Source of the DNA: Pseudomonas argentinensis
GTDB lineage: Bacteria; Pseudomonadota; Gammaproteobacteria; Pseudomonadales; Pseudomonadaceae
Length of the DNA: 64,000 nucleotides
NCBI RefSeq assembly: GCF_001839655.2
Contig: NZ_CP056087.1
Location: 1,984,001 to 2,048,000, forward strand
Direction: 5' to 3'
The notes below the pieces were generated by a model that had not been told where the DNA came from, made no database searches, and saw only the letters and a list, made by a program, of their open reading frames with translations. Shown piece by piece: positions 49,419 through 59,979 of this stretch. Numbering within the stretch: position 1 is the stretch's first letter; each line of letters starts with the position of its first letter. The position numbers were made by a program, and so were the translations under genes.

Positions 49419-50129
49419 TCAGAAGCGTTCCTTGGCACCCAGGTAGCGCCACTGGCCCGGCGGAACCTTGCCCATGGGCACGCCGCCGATGCGGATGCGT
49501 TTGAGGCCCAGCACCTTGAGGCCGACGCTGTTGCACATGAATACCAGCTGGCCGGGCAGCGGGTTCTTGAGGGCGAAGCGCAGGCGGGTTTCGTTCTGCC
49601 AGCTGACCTTGCAGGGCGCCAGTGGCGTGCCGTTGAACACCAGGCCCTGGTTGAGGCGCTTGAGGTCGCGTTCGGACAGCTCGCCGCTGACCTCCACCAC
49701 GTACTCCTGCTCGAGCTTGGCCAGGTCTTCGCGCAACTTGCGCTCGGTGCGCCAGTCTTGGGTCAGCACGTGCAGGCCATCGGCGCCGGCCTGCAGGGGA
49801 ATGCAGGGGGTCAGGCGAGCGAAGTGCCCCTTCAGGGTGCGTTGCTCGGCGCGGTCGTCGGGCCAGCGGCTATCCGGGCCGATTTCTTCGGCAGCACGTT
49901 CAGGGAAACGTCCGCTGGGGATATGTAACAGCAGAGTAACCGGCGTCAGCGGCTCGGCAACGGCGTCCGGAAGCAGGGCGACGCTTTCGTCGGTGACCTT
50001 GCGCTGTGGCTCGTCCACCACCTCACCGTCGACCGTGACCCAGCCGCCTTCGATATAGAGTTCAGCCTCGCGGCGTGAACAGCCGGTGAGTTCGATCAGG
50101 CGTTTGGACAGGCGAAGGGGAGCGGTCAT
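49419..50129 (-). CDS. RsuA/RluF-family pseudouridine synthase homologue, catalytic motif altered
   Basis: 236 residues: an N-terminal S4 RNA-binding domain (LRLSKRLIELTGCSRREAEL) and a pseudouridine-synthase-like domain ending LKRIRIGGVPMGKVPPGQWR. In active members the catalytic segment reads GRLDxxTxGLLLLT. Here the aligned stretch is IPLQAGADGLHVLTQD (about residues 109-124), with Gln where the catalytic Asp should be and no Arg. The later NRQIRRM box is also replaced (LPGQLVFMCN). It may bind RNA without modifying it. The fold assignment is secure; activity is doubtful. Confidence 0.8.
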   Translation of the reverse strand: MTAPLRLSKRLIELTGCSRREAELYIEGGWVTVDGEVVDEPQRKVTDESVALLPDAVAEPLTPVTLLLHIPSGRFPERAAEEIGPDSRWPDDRAEQRTLKGHFARLTPCIPLQAGADGLHVLTQDWRTERKLREDLAKLEQEYVVEVSGELSERDLKRLNQGLVFNGTPLAPCKVSWQNETRLRFALKNPLPGQLVFMCNSVGLKVLGLKRIRIGGVPMGKVPPGQWRYLGAKERF

Positions 50130-50195
50130 GGCGGAGCATCGTCAGCGAAGTGATGCCCATTGTACCGTTGCGCAGAGACTCATGCGCGCGGCATG

Positions 50196-50222
50196 AAAAA
50201 AGCCGGGCAGGGTGCCCGGCTT
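50196..50222 (-). terminator. Intrinsic terminator of the small membrane peptide gene
   Basis: Read on the minus strand, AAGCCGGGC pairs with GCCCGGCTT across ACCCT, and the T run continues to six. It lies 14 bases past the stop of the 28-residue gene. Confidence 0.88.
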
Positions 50223-50235
50223 ATGGATGGGGTGA

Positions 50236-50322
50236 TCAGAAGATCAGCGAGAAGATACCGATCACGACCAGCAGGCCGATCAGGAAGATGATGCCGATGG
50301 TGCTGCCCAGAAACTTCAGCAT
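50236..50322 (-). CDS. 28-residue membrane peptide
   Basis: An open frame of 29 codons gives a peptide starting MLKFLGSTIGIIFLIG and ending VVIGIFSLIF. It has one basic residue and then an almost wholly hydrophobic helix long enough to cross the membrane once. A textbook AGGAG lies 7 bases ahead of the ATG and an intrinsic terminator follows the stop, so it looks like a self-contained gene. Function is unknown; small helices like this often bind and tune larger membrane complexes. Confidence 0.7.
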   Translation of the reverse strand: MLKFLGSTIGIIFLIGLLVVIGIFSLIF

Positions 50323-50414
50323 GGTGCGACTCCTGTTTTGTCCGTTCAGTATTGGGACTGGAGCGCGCCGGGCATCGTTCAGGGTAAATGTCCCCTGCTC
50401 TGGTACAGAGGTAC

Positions 50415-50534
50415 GAAAACGTAGGCGAGGCAGTCAGCGCAAGGCGAAAGCAGGCTAAAAAGCGGAGTGTACGAGCTGTACATGAGCATTTTTAGCCTGC
50501 TTTCAACGCAGCGATGGCAACGTAGGTAGTTTTC
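50415..50534. repeat. Long hairpin intergenic element upstream of the braG end
   Basis: A perfect 16-bp stem joins 50446-50461 (GAAAGCAGGCTAAAAA) to 50489-50504. An inner stem TGTAC/GTACA (50468-50472, 50478-50482) has loop GAGCT, and an outer GAAAAC/GTTTTC pair lies at 50415-50420 and 50529-50534. The whole 120 bases can fold as one interrupted hairpin. The right end touches the stop codon of the ATPase gene braG, so it could stabilise or end that mRNA. Confidence 0.75.
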
Positions 50535-51235
50535 TAGCCGCCCAGGTAGGCGTCACGCACCTTTGGATCATTCAGCAACTCATGGCCACTGCCCTGCATG
50601 ACGATCCGCCCGTTCTCAAGCACGTAGCCACGGTCGGCGAGCTTGAGCGCCTGGTTGGCGTTCTGCTCGACCAGGAACACCGTCACCCCGTCCTTGCGCA
50701 GCTGTTCGATGATGTCGAAGATCTGCTGGATGATGATCGGTGCCAGGCCCAGCGATGGTTCGTCGAGCAGCAGCAGCTTGGGCTTGCTCATCAGCGCACG
50801 GCCAATGGCGAGCATCTGCTGTTCGCCACCGGACATGGTGCCGGCGCGCTGCACCAGGCGTTCCTTCAGGCGCGGGAACAGGTGCAGCACCTTGTCCAGT
50901 TGCTCCTGATTGTCCGCCTTGCTGCCGAAGAAGCCGCCCATGGCGAGGTTTTCCTCGACGGTCAGGCGGGCGAACACGCGGCGGCCTTCCGGCACCACCG
51001 CAATGCTCTTGCGCATGATCAGCGGGGTTTCCATGCCGACCAGCTCTTCACCCTGGTAACGGATGCTGCCGCTGGTGGCCTGGGGCGTCCCGCACAGGGT
51101 CATCAGCAGGGTGGACTTGCCGGCGCCGTTGGCGCCGATCAGGGTGACGATCTCGCCCTGGCGCACTTCCACGCTGACGCCGTGCAGCGCCTGGATCTTG
51201 CCGTAGAAGGTGGAAACGTTGTCGAAATACAGCAT
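50534..51235 (-). CDS. braG: Branched-chain amino acid ABC transporter ATPase LivF/BraG
   Basis: 233 residues. Walker A is GANGAGKST, the signature MSGGEQQMLAIGRAL and Walker B LLLLDEPSLGL are intact. It is one of two ATPases that power import of leucine, isoleucine, valine and some other amino acids. Its start overlaps the stop of braF by one base. It is the last gene of braCDEFG. Confidence 0.95.
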   Translation of the reverse strand: MLYFDNVSTFYGKIQALHGVSVEVRQGEIVTLIGANGAGKSTLLMTLCGTPQATSGSIRYQGEELVGMETPLIMRKSIAVVPEGRRVFARLTVEENLAMGGFFGSKADNQEQLDKVLHLFPRLKERLVQRAGTMSGGEQQMLAIGRALMSKPKLLLLDEPSLGLAPIIIQQIFDIIEQLRKDGVTVFLVEQNANQALKLADRGYVLENGRIVMQGSGHELLNDPKVRDAYLGG

Positions 51236-52002
51236 TACGCTTCCCCCAGGTAGGCTTTGATCACGTCCGGATTGTCGCGGATCTGCTCCGGCGTGCCGTC
51301 GGCCAGGGGCGTGCCCTGGTTGATCACGAAGATATGGTCGGAAATGCTCATGACCAGCTTCATGTCGTGTTCGATCAGCAGCACGGTCACGTTGTGCTCG
51401 TCACGCAGCACGCCGATCAGCGCTTTCAGGTCGTCGGTTTCCCGCGGGTTGAGGCCGGCGGCCGGTTCGTCGAGCATCAGGATGCTCGGCCGGGTCATCA
51501 TGCAGCGGGCGATTTCCAGGCGGCGCTGCTGACCGTAGGCCAGGGTGCCGGCCGGGCGGTTGGCGAATTCGGTCAGGTTGACCTGCTCCAGCCAATGGGC
51601 GGCATAGTCCATGGCCTCGCGCTCGCTGCGGCGAAACGCCGGGGTCTTGAACAGCCCGGAGAGGAAGTTGGTGTTGATGTGGCGGTGCTGAGCGACCAGC
51701 AGGTTTTCCACCGCGGTCATTTCCTTGAACAGGCGAACGTTCTGGAAGGTACGCACCACCCCCTTGCGGGCGATCTTGTGGCCCGGCAGGCCTTCGATCT
51801 GTTCACCGTTGAGGCGGATGCTGCCCGAGGTCGGTTTGTAGAAACCGGTCAGGCAGTTGAACACGGTGGTCTTGCCGGCGCCGTTCGGGCCGATCATCGA
51901 CACCACCTGTTTTTCATTGACCGAGAGGCTGACCCCGTTGACGGCCAGCAGACCGCCAAAACGCATGGACAGGCCGCTCACTTCTAGAATCGGGCGGCTC
52001 AT
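51235..52002 (-). CDS. braF: Branched-chain amino acid ABC transporter ATPase LivG/BraF
   Basis: 255 residues with Walker [10 protein letters not shown], signature [13 protein letters not shown] and Walker [13 protein letters not shown]. The extended C-terminus typical of LivG ([20 protein letters not shown]) is present. It overlaps braE by 4 bases (ATGA). Confidence 0.95.
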   Translation of the reverse strand: MSRPILEVSGLSMRFGGLLAVNGVSLSVNEKQVVSMIGPNGAGKTTVFNCLTGFYKPTSGSIRLNGEQIEGLPGHKIARKGVVRTFQNVRLFKEMTAVENLLVAQHRHINTNFLSGLFKTPAFRRSEREAMDYAAHWLEQVNLTEFANRPAGTLAYGQQRRLEIARCMMTRPSILMLDEPAAGLNPRETDDLKALIGVLRDEHNVTVLLIEHDMKLVMSISDHIFVINQGTPLADGTPEQIRDNPDVIKAYLGEA

Positions 52003-53254
52003 CGTTGTTTCAACTCCAGGTGGGGGCGCTGCATGGGCATCAGGCCCTGCGGACGCCAGATCATCATCACGATCATGGTCAGGCCGAATATCAGCATGCG
52101 GTACTCGTTGAAGTCGCGCATTTCCTGCAGCAGGGTCATCACCACCGCGGCGAAGATGATGCCGAGCTGCGAGCCCATGCCGCCGAGCACCACGATGGCG
52201 AGGATCATCGCCGACTCGATGAAGGTGAACGACTCCGGCGTCACCAGGCCCTGACGGGCGGCGAAGAAGCTGCCGGCGAAACCGGCGAAGCTGGCGCCGA
52301 TGGTAAAGGCCGAGAGCTTGACCGTGGTCGGGTTGAGGCCCAGGGCGCGGCAGGCGATTTCGTCTTCACGCAACGCTTCCCAGGCGCGGCCGATCGGCAT
52401 GCGCATCAGGCGGTTGATCACGAAGATGGCCAGCAGCACCAGCAGCAGGGCGATCAGATAGAGAAAGATCACCTTGTAGGTGGAGTTGTAGGCGATACCG
52501 AGGAAATCATGCAGGGTCTGGCCGCCATCCGGCGCGCGGCGATCCAGCGACAGGCCGAACAGTTCCGGCTTGGGAATCGAGCTGATGCCGTTCGGGCCGC
52601 CGGTGATGTCGGTGAGGTTGCGCAGCATGATGCGGATGATCTCGCCGAACCCCAGGGTCACGATGGCCAGGTAGTCGCCCCGTAGCCGGAGCACCGGGAA
52701 GCCCAACAGGCAGCCGAAGGTGGCAGCCATCAGGCCCGCTATCGGCAATGCCGTCCAGAAGCCGAAACCGGCGTACTCGGCGAGCAGCGCGTAGGTGTAG
52801 GCACCCACGGCGTAGAAGCCGACGTAACCCAGGTCGAGCAGGCCGGCGAGGCCGACCACGATGTTCAGGCCGATGCCCAGCATCACGTAGATGAGGATCA
52901 GCGTGGCGATGTCCACCGCCGCGCGGGAGCCGAAGAACGGCCAGGCCAGGGCCACCACGAACAGCGCCAGCATGATCCAGCGCTGCACGCTGGGCAGGGT
53001 CAGGGTGTCCTTGAGGTTCGCCGGCATGCTCGGCAGCGCGCCCTTGAGCTTCTCCCCGCCAAGCAGGCGATCACGCAGCACCAGGTGCCAGATGAACAGC
53101 AGCGCGGCGGCGATGCCGATGGTCCACAGGGTTTGCGCGCTGGCACCCTGTACCTGCAGGCTGATGCCGACGACGCTGAGCTTGAGGCCGAGAATCGGGT
53201 AGGAGATCAGTAGCAGGAGAATGCTGCTGAACAGGGCAGTCTTGAGGTTCTTGC

Positions 53255-53258
<4 letters not shown>
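51999..53258 (-). CDS. braE: Branched-chain amino acid ABC permease LivM/BraE
   Basis: 419 residues. The N-terminus has an extra hydrophobic region (about 1-60) and the core carries eight or more helices with the permease signature near [20 protein letters not shown]. It pairs with BraD in the inner membrane. It overlaps braD by 4 bases. Confidence 0.95.
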
Positions 53259-54178
<920 letters not shown>

Positions 54179-54251
54179 TGCCTAACTCCTGGGTTTGCGC
54201 GCACGACAGCGCTTGTGGCGCAGCGCGAAACCGGGATTCTTTCCAATAAAC

Positions 54252-54279
54252 AAAGCCCACTGCACGTGCAGTGGGCTTT
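54252..54279 (-). other. Perfect 28-base palindrome between braC and braD
   Basis: AAAGCCCACTGCAC followed directly by its reverse complement. On the minus strand it is followed by GTTTATTGG, a weak T tract. It would act as a partial terminator or mRNA-protecting hairpin and keep binding protein BraC above the permease genes. Confidence 0.75.
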
Positions 54280-54297
54280 AGGCTCAGGCGGGGGGCT

Positions 54298-55419
54298 TTA
54301 CTTGGCTTCGGACTTGGTGCCGTCCTGGTGCCATTCGTAGACCACGAAGTTGAAGTTCTTCAGGTCGCCCTTCTCGTCGAAACCAAGGGTGCCGGTCGGG
54401 GTTTCGAAGGTGTTGGCGCGCAGGGCTGCGGCTACTTCGGCGGTGTCGGTGCTGCCGGCCTTCTTGATGCCTTCGGCAATGACCTGTACGGCAGCGTAAG
54501 CCGGGAATACGAATGGACCGCTCGGGTCTTCGTTCTTGGCCTTGAAGGCCTCGACCAGTGCCTTGTTCTTGGGATCCTGGTCGAAGGATTGCGGCAGGGT
54601 CACCAGCATGCCTTCGGAAGCCGGGCCGGCGATGGCCGAGATTTCCTTGTTGCCTACGCCTTCGGGGCCCATGAAGCGAACGTCCAGGCCTTTTTCCTTG
54701 GACTGACGCAGCAGCAGGCCCAGTTCCGGGTGGTAGCCGCCGTAGTAGACGAAGTCGATGCCCTGCTGCTTGAGCTTGGCGATCAGCGAGGAGAAGTCCT
54801 TGTCGCCGGCGTTGATGCCTTCGAACACGCCGACTTTTACGCCCTTGGATTCCAGGGTCTGCTTGACGGCGCTGGCGATGCCTTCACCGTACTGCTGCTT
54901 GTCATGGATGACGGCGACGTTCTTCGGCTTGATGTGGTCGGCGATGAAGTTGCCGGCAGTCGGGCCCTGCAGGCTGTCCAGGCCGATGGTGCGGAAGATC
55001 AGCTCGTAGCCGCGGGCGGTGATTTCCGGGCTGGTGGCAGCCGGGGTGATCATCAGGATGCCTTCGTCTTCGTAGATGTCCGAAGCTGGCTGGGTGGAGC
55101 TGGAGCACAGGTGGCCGACGACGAACTTGGCGCCATCGTTGACGATCTTGTTGGCAACGGCCACGGCCTGCTTGGGATCGCACGCGTCGTCATAGACCAC
55201 GCCTTCGAGTTGAGCACCGTTCACGCCGCCGGCCTTGTTGATCTGCTCGATGGCCATCTTGGCGCCGACGAACTGCATTTCACCGTACTGAGCGACGGCC
55301 CCGGTCACCGGGCCGGCCATGGCGATCTTGATGGTGTCGGCGGCGACCGAGTAGCTGGCGCAACCAGCCAGGGCCATAGCGGCGAACAGCTTGGAAATCT
55401 GCTTAGTAGCGTTGTTCAT
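54298..55419 (-). CDS. braC: Branched-chain amino acid binding protein BraC
   Basis: 373 residues, the length of P. aeruginosa BraC, with a signal peptide (MNNATKQISKLFAAMALAGC ... VAA/DTIK). Two Cys residues (DDACDPKQ and GHLCSSST) can form the conserved disulfide. It captures leucine, isoleucine, valine and alanine-type ligands in the periplasm. GGAG precedes the ATG at 55419. Confidence 0.96.
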   Translation of the reverse strand: MNNATKQISKLFAAMALAGCASYSVAADTIKIAMAGPVTGAVAQYGEMQFVGAKMAIEQINKAGGVNGAQLEGVVYDDACDPKQAVAVANKIVNDGAKFVVGHLCSSSTQPASDIYEDEGILMITPAATSPEITARGYELIFRTIGLDSLQGPTAGNFIADHIKPKNVAVIHDKQQYGEGIASAVKQTLESKGVKVGVFEGINAGDKDFSSLIAKLKQQGIDFVYYGGYHPELGLLLRQSKEKGLDVRFMGPEGVGNKEISAIAGPASEGMLVTLPQSFDQDPKNKALVEAFKAKNEDPSGPFVFPAYAAVQVIAEGIKKAGSTDTAEVAAALRANTFETPTGTLGFDEKGDLKNFNFVVYEWHQDGTKSEAK

Positions 55420-55503
55420 AGTGCTCCACTCGTTGTGTTTTGTTGTAGTTCTGGTAGCCAAAGCAGCAGAACCGGAGTCGACTTCCGGCCATATCCCCGG
55501 CAA

Positions 55504-55517
55504 CTGTACCGATACAG
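55504..55517. promoter_or_regulatory. Inverted repeat upstream of braC
   Basis: CTGTA-CCGA-TACAG lies about 85 bases upstream of the braC start and could be an operator in its promoter region. No regulator is identifiable. The remaining 55420-55709 gap shows no gene. Confidence 0.4.
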
Positions 55518-55709
55518 TGTAGAGCGCGAATTTGCGCCTTGGAAAGTCGGCAGTCGAAAGAGATCGGTAAGAATGTCGCGTAATTGCAAGAAATGTATAG
55601 AAATACGGCTAGTTCCTGACCGCCGGATGGTTGACAGTCCCTTGCCTGTCAGCCGTCCGTCGTTATCATGACGGCCGTCAAAAAACGGCCATCGAAATAC
55701 GGAACCGCC

Positions 55710-56021
55710 ATGAACAAAGAACCAAGCACCCTCTATGCCAAATTGCTCGGCGAAACTGCTCCCATCACCTGGCAAGAGCTGCAACCGTTCTTCGCCCGCG
55801 GCTCGCTGCTGTGGGTCGACGGCGAACAGGACTTGGTCGAGGTGGCCGAAGCGGTGGCCGAAAACCGTCAGGAGCGGGTCGCCGCCTGGCTGGAAGCGGG
55901 AGATGTCGCGGTATTGGCCGACGCCCGAGCCGAGGATCTGGTCAACCGCGATCCGTCCCTGTGGGCTGTGGTCGTCGCGCCATGGGTACTGGTGCAAGAG
56001 CGCGCCGAAAAGGAGCACTGA
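55710..56021 (+). CDS. DUF2288 protein
   Basis: 103 residues from the ATG at 55710. It begins STLYAKLLGETAPITWQELQ and has the acidic centre WVDGEQDLVEVAEAVAENR, matching the DUF2288 family near bra genes. The product is probably cytosolic and has no known role. GGAA lies ahead of the start. Confidence 0.8.
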   Translation: MNKEPSTLYAKLLGETAPITWQELQPFFARGSLLWVDGEQDLVEVAEAVAENRQERVAAWLEAGDVAVLADARAEDLVNRDPSLWAVVVAPWVLVQERAEKEH

Positions 56022-56218
56022 GTTGAAACGGGCGTATCAAGTGCGCTGAGATGGGTATTCGCGGCGGCTCGCATGTTTCGAAAATGCCCACTATTGGTGC
56101 TTTTGATGACCTTTTATGGTGCGGCCTAGTTTTCGCATCATCCTGCACCGTGGCTGTCTATGGTGAGGAGTTCGGCGTTGACTGGCGCTTCGGTCATTTC
56201 CCACCACAGGAGACAATC

Positions 56219-56587
56219 ATGTTCGAGCCTGGCCATTTTCACCGCAGTAACGGCGTAGCAACCGCTGATATCCCGCGCTATGCCATCGACCTGCATTACG
56301 ACATCCGCCAGGATGCAGCCGAGGGACCGATGCTGCACATGACCTTGAAGGGCGAGGTCGACGGCACGGCATTCGAGGAATCCTTCGAGCTGCACCGCGA
56401 CACCGCCTTCAACTTCGCCAGTGTGGTCAGCCGCCTGGCGCACAAGCATGGTCTGCCGACGGGCGTGGTGCTGATCAGCCACGAACATGACGAGTTCGAC
56501 CAGATGTTCGAGGACATTCGTCATCGCCTGGATGCCCACAGCGGTGATCCGGTGAATCTCGATCACCTGGAAAAGGATGGGCTCTAA
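56219..56587 (+). CDS. DUF5064-type protein
   Basis: 122 residues. The start MFEPGHFHRSN and the central ELHRDTAFNFASVVSRLAHK fit a family common in Pseudomonas with unknown function. AGGAG lies 6 bases before the ATG at 56219; the in-frame ATG at 56051 adds residues without family likeness. The protein is acidic, soluble and His-rich near the end. Confidence 0.7.
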   Translation: MFEPGHFHRSNGVATADIPRYAIDLHYDIRQDAAEGPMLHMTLKGEVDGTAFEESFELHRDTAFNFASVVSRLAHKHGLPTGVVLISHEHDEFDQMFEDIRHRLDAHSGDPVNLDHLEKDGL

Positions 56588-56632
56588 GCGTAACGTTCGC
56601 GCCGTTGAGGACGGCCAATCAGGGAGTCCCGC

Positions 56633-57424
56633 ATGAAGCTATCCGCCAATCTGACGATGCTGTTCACCGAGCGGCCCATGCTCGAGCGCATCGTGGCAGC
56701 CGCCGCAGCGGGTTTCGAAGGGGTGGAAATACAGTTTCCCTATGAGATACCGGCGCTGCGCCTGAAGGACGAGTTGGAGCGGGCAGGGCTGCCGCTGGTG
56801 CTGATGAATTTCCCCGGTGGCGACTTTCTCGACGGTGGCCCTGGCCTGGCCGCGGTACCGGCGCGCCAGGCGGCATTCGACGAGGCGCTCGAAGCTGCGT
56901 TGACCTACGCGGCCATGGTGCGCCCGCGGTTCGTCAACGTATTGCCGGGGCGCCTGGCCGAAGGCCTCAAGCGCGAGCAGGCGCTCGATACCCTGGCGGG
57001 CCATATCCGCAAGGCCGCCGAGGCATTCGGGTTGTTGAACATCGGGGTGGTCAGCGAGGCGATCAATCCCCTCGACATGCCGGGCTTTCTGGTCAATACG
57101 CCGCAGCACCTGCAGGCGCTCCTGGCCGCCGTGGATCACGAGAATTTCCAGGTGCAGCTGGATATCTATCACATGGCCCGGCAGGGCATCGACCCGGTGC
57201 TGGCCGTGGAGGCGCTGGCGGGGCGAGTCGGCCACGTGCAGTTCGCCGATTGCCCGGGGCGCGGGGCGCCAGGCAGTGGCGGTATCGATTTTGCTGCAGT
57301 GCGCGGGGCGCTGGAGAAGGCCGCTTACCGCGGCTGGCTGGGCGCCGAGTATCGCCCCGAAGGGAGCGATACCCGTGCCAGCCTGGGCTGGATGACCGCC
57401 TGGCGGTCAGTTGACCAGGGGTGA
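56633..57424 (+). CDS. hyi: Hydroxypyruvate isomerase-like protein
   Basis: 263 residues forming a xylose-isomerase-type TIM barrel. It starts [20 protein letters not shown] and carries [14 protein letters not shown] and [10 protein letters not shown], with Glu, Asp, His and Gln positions for the metal. It should interconvert hydroxypyruvate and tartronate semialdehyde, but no glyoxylate carboligase genes adjoin it. The last 18 bases overlap opgH on the other strand. Confidence 0.85.
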   Translation: MKLSANLTMLFTERPMLERIVAAAAAGFEGVEIQFPYEIPALRLKDELERAGLPLVLMNFPGGDFLDGGPGLAAVPARQAAFDEALEAALTYAAMVRPRFVNVLPGRLAEGLKREQALDTLAGHIRKAAEAFGLLNIGVVSEAINPLDMPGFLVNTPQHLQALLAAVDHENFQVQLDIYHMARQGIDPVLAVEALAGRVGHVQFADCPGRGAPGSGGIDFAAVRGALEKAAYRGWLGAEYRPEGSDTRASLGWMTAWRSVDQG

Positions 57425-59979
57425 GGGGGTGCCGACCGGCGCCAGCTTGAGCGCCTGGTTGTCATGTTTTGGCTGGGCCGGCACGCGCTGATTGTAGGCA
57501 TGGCGCCACAGCGGGTGCTGTTCGGCCTGTTGCCACAGTTGCGCGTGCAGACGGGCCAGCAACACCGGGTCGCTGAGCAGCGCCAGCTTGCGTTTGCCAT
57601 CGAGCTTCTTGGGGCCCAGTTCCAGGGCTTCGCCCAATGCCCGTTGGCGCGCCTGTTCGAGCAGTGGTGCCTGCCCATGACGCGCCGTGGCCATGGCGCA
57701 GGCCAGGGCGTTGGGGAAGGGCCGCAGTACCGCTTCGATAAAGCCGTTTTCCATGGCGTGCTCGCGGTTGTGCCGGGTGTAGGCATAGGTCGACAGCAAC
57801 TCCTGAGGCGGGTTGGATTCCTCGGGAATCAGGAACAGCTTGGCCTTCTTGCTGCCCAGGCCCAGGCTGAGGCGGCTGGAGAACACCGAAACCGGGATCG
57901 ACAGCATCAGCGAGACCACGATCGGCGACAGCCACCACAGGAAGTTCGGGTCGAGCCAGGCCACGCCCGCCGTCCAGACGATGCCCAGCAGCGCCTGCCA
58001 GCCATGACGGCGCACGGCGTCGCCCCAGGTGGTGATGCCGTTGTCACGCTGTGGCGAGTTCCAGGTGGCGGACCAACCCAGGAAGGCGGCGGTGACGAAC
58101 AGGGTGTGGAACAGCATGCGCACTGGCGCCAAGAGCACCGAGAAGAGCATCTCCAGCAGCATGCTCAAGGTCGCCTTGAACGCGCCGCCATAAGCCTTGG
58201 CGCCCTTGACCCAGATAAGGATCACGGCGAGCAGCTTGGGCAGGAACAGCAGGGTCAGGGTGGTGGAGAACAGCGCGATGGCCTTCTCCGGGTTCCACCG
58301 CGGCCACACCGGGAACAGCTGGCCGGGTACCAGGAAATACTGCGGCTCCATCAGCGTGTGGATGGCCAGCAGGGCGGTGGAAAGCAGCAGGAACATAAAC
58401 CACAGCGGTGCCGACAGGTAGGACATCACGCCGGTCAGGAACACCGCGCGGTGCACCGGATGCATGCCCTTGACCAGGAACAGGCGGAAGTTCATCAGGT
58501 TGCCGTGGCACCAGCGCCGGTCGCGCTGCAGCTCGTCGATCAGGTTGGGCGGCAGTTCCTCGTAGCTGCCCGGCAGGTCGTAGGCGATCCACACGCCCCA
58601 GCCGGCGCGGCGCATCAGCGAGGCTTCGACGAAGTCGTGGGACATGATCGCGCCGGCGAACGAACCCTTGCCCGGCAATGGCGCCAGGGCGCAGTGTTCG
58701 ATGAACGGCTGCATGCGGATGATCGCGTTGTGGCCCCAGTAGTGGGATTCACCGAGCTGCCAGTAGTGCAGGCCAGCGGTGAACAGCGGGCCGTAGGCGC
58801 GGGTGGCGAACTGCTGCAGGCGTGCATAGAGGGTGTTCATGCCCGCGGCTTTCGGCGAGGTCTGGATGATGCCGGCCTGGGGTTGGCTTCCATCAGCCGC
58901 ACCAGCTTGGTCAGGCATTCGCCGCTCATCACGCTGTCGGCGTCGAGCACCACCATGTAGCGGTAATCGCCACCCCAGCGGCGGCAGAAGTCGTCGATGT
59001 TGCCACTCTTGCGCTTCACGCGGCGGCGACGACGGCGGTAGAAGATGTTGCCGAAGCCCTCGGTCTCCTGGCACAGCTCCAGCCAGGCGCGCTGCTCGGC
59101 CACGGCGATATCGGCGTCGCCGGTATCGCTGAGCACGAAGAAGTCGAACTGGTCGAGCTCGCCGGAGGCCTTCACCGACTCGTAGGTGGCGCGCAGGCCG
59201 GCGAATACCCGGGGCACGTCCTCGTTGCAGATCGGCATGATGATCGCGGTACGTGCCTGCGGGTCGATCGGCTCGTCACCGGCGCTGCTGCCGGAAATAC
59301 CGTAACGGTCATAGCCGCGCATCAGTTCCCAGAAGCCCATCAGGGCTGTCCAGAAACCGGCCGATACCCAGCAGAACAACAGGGAAAACAGTGCCAGGAT
59401 GCTGCCTTGCACCACATAGGGCAGTACTTGGAAGAAACTGTCCTGCCACCCTTGCTCCATCACTTCCTGCAGGTTGATCAGCCCCCAGCCCTGGTAGGGC
59501 AGGATGCTGTTCATGTACCAGGTGGCGACGGCGGTCTGGCCGAGCATCAGCAGGAGCAGCACGTAACGGCGCAGCGAACCGACCCGGCGCCAACGGGCCG
59601 GCTCCAGTTCGCGCTCGGGCGGACGGGGCGGATTACGCTTGCCGAACAGCGCGCGAAAGCCGCGGGTCAGCAGGTTGGTGCGCCACGGCTCGGGGGTCAT
59701 CTTGGTGCGGTTGAGCGGCGGCGCGGCGCGCAGAACCGGCCGCCCGGCTGCATCGAGAGCGAGCAGGCCGGTCGCTTCCAGAGGCTCGCCCGCGCCGAAC
59801 TCGATACGGCGGGCGGCGGACTTGTGCACCGCCTCTTCGGCCTCGGCTGCCGGCACGCCGCCGAGGCGGCTGTGCAGTTCGGTGAAGTCGCGACAATCAG
59901 CCAGCGCCTCGCGCTCGGTGGCACTCAGAGGCAGGCTGTCCAGGTACTCGTCCAGGGCGGACTGCTCGGTGGTTTTCAT
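57407..59979 (-). pseudogene. opgH: Glucosyltransferase OpgH (MdoH), frameshifted
   Basis: The inner-membrane glycosyltransferase that builds osmoregulated periplasmic glucans would be about 857 residues. The first 380-residue frame starts at 59979 and carries the DxD site ([17 protein letters not shown]). It breaks after EANP and stops at 58837. The second frame continues the family sequence from [18 protein letters not shown], has the [10 protein letters not shown] box and further membrane helices, and ends at 57407. The break is at a run of four G on the plus strand (58879-58882); one extra base restores AAC-CCC-CAG. This is a sequencing error, a real mutation or slippage. Confidence 0.9.

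Noticed and set aside
55670..55690. GACGGCCGTC palindrome and GGCCGT/ACGGCC hairpin ahead of the DUF2288 gene
   Set aside because: Short GC palindromes are frequent here, and nothing else supports an operator or terminator.
57464..58960. A 498-codon plus-strand frame opposite opgH
   Set aside because: It is the antisense shadow of the OpgH C-terminal half.
58837..59074. Overlap of two opgH frames as two separate genes
   Set aside because: The first 60 or so residues of the second frame before the break show no family likeness, while likeness continues exactly from the end of the first frame. One broken gene explains it better.
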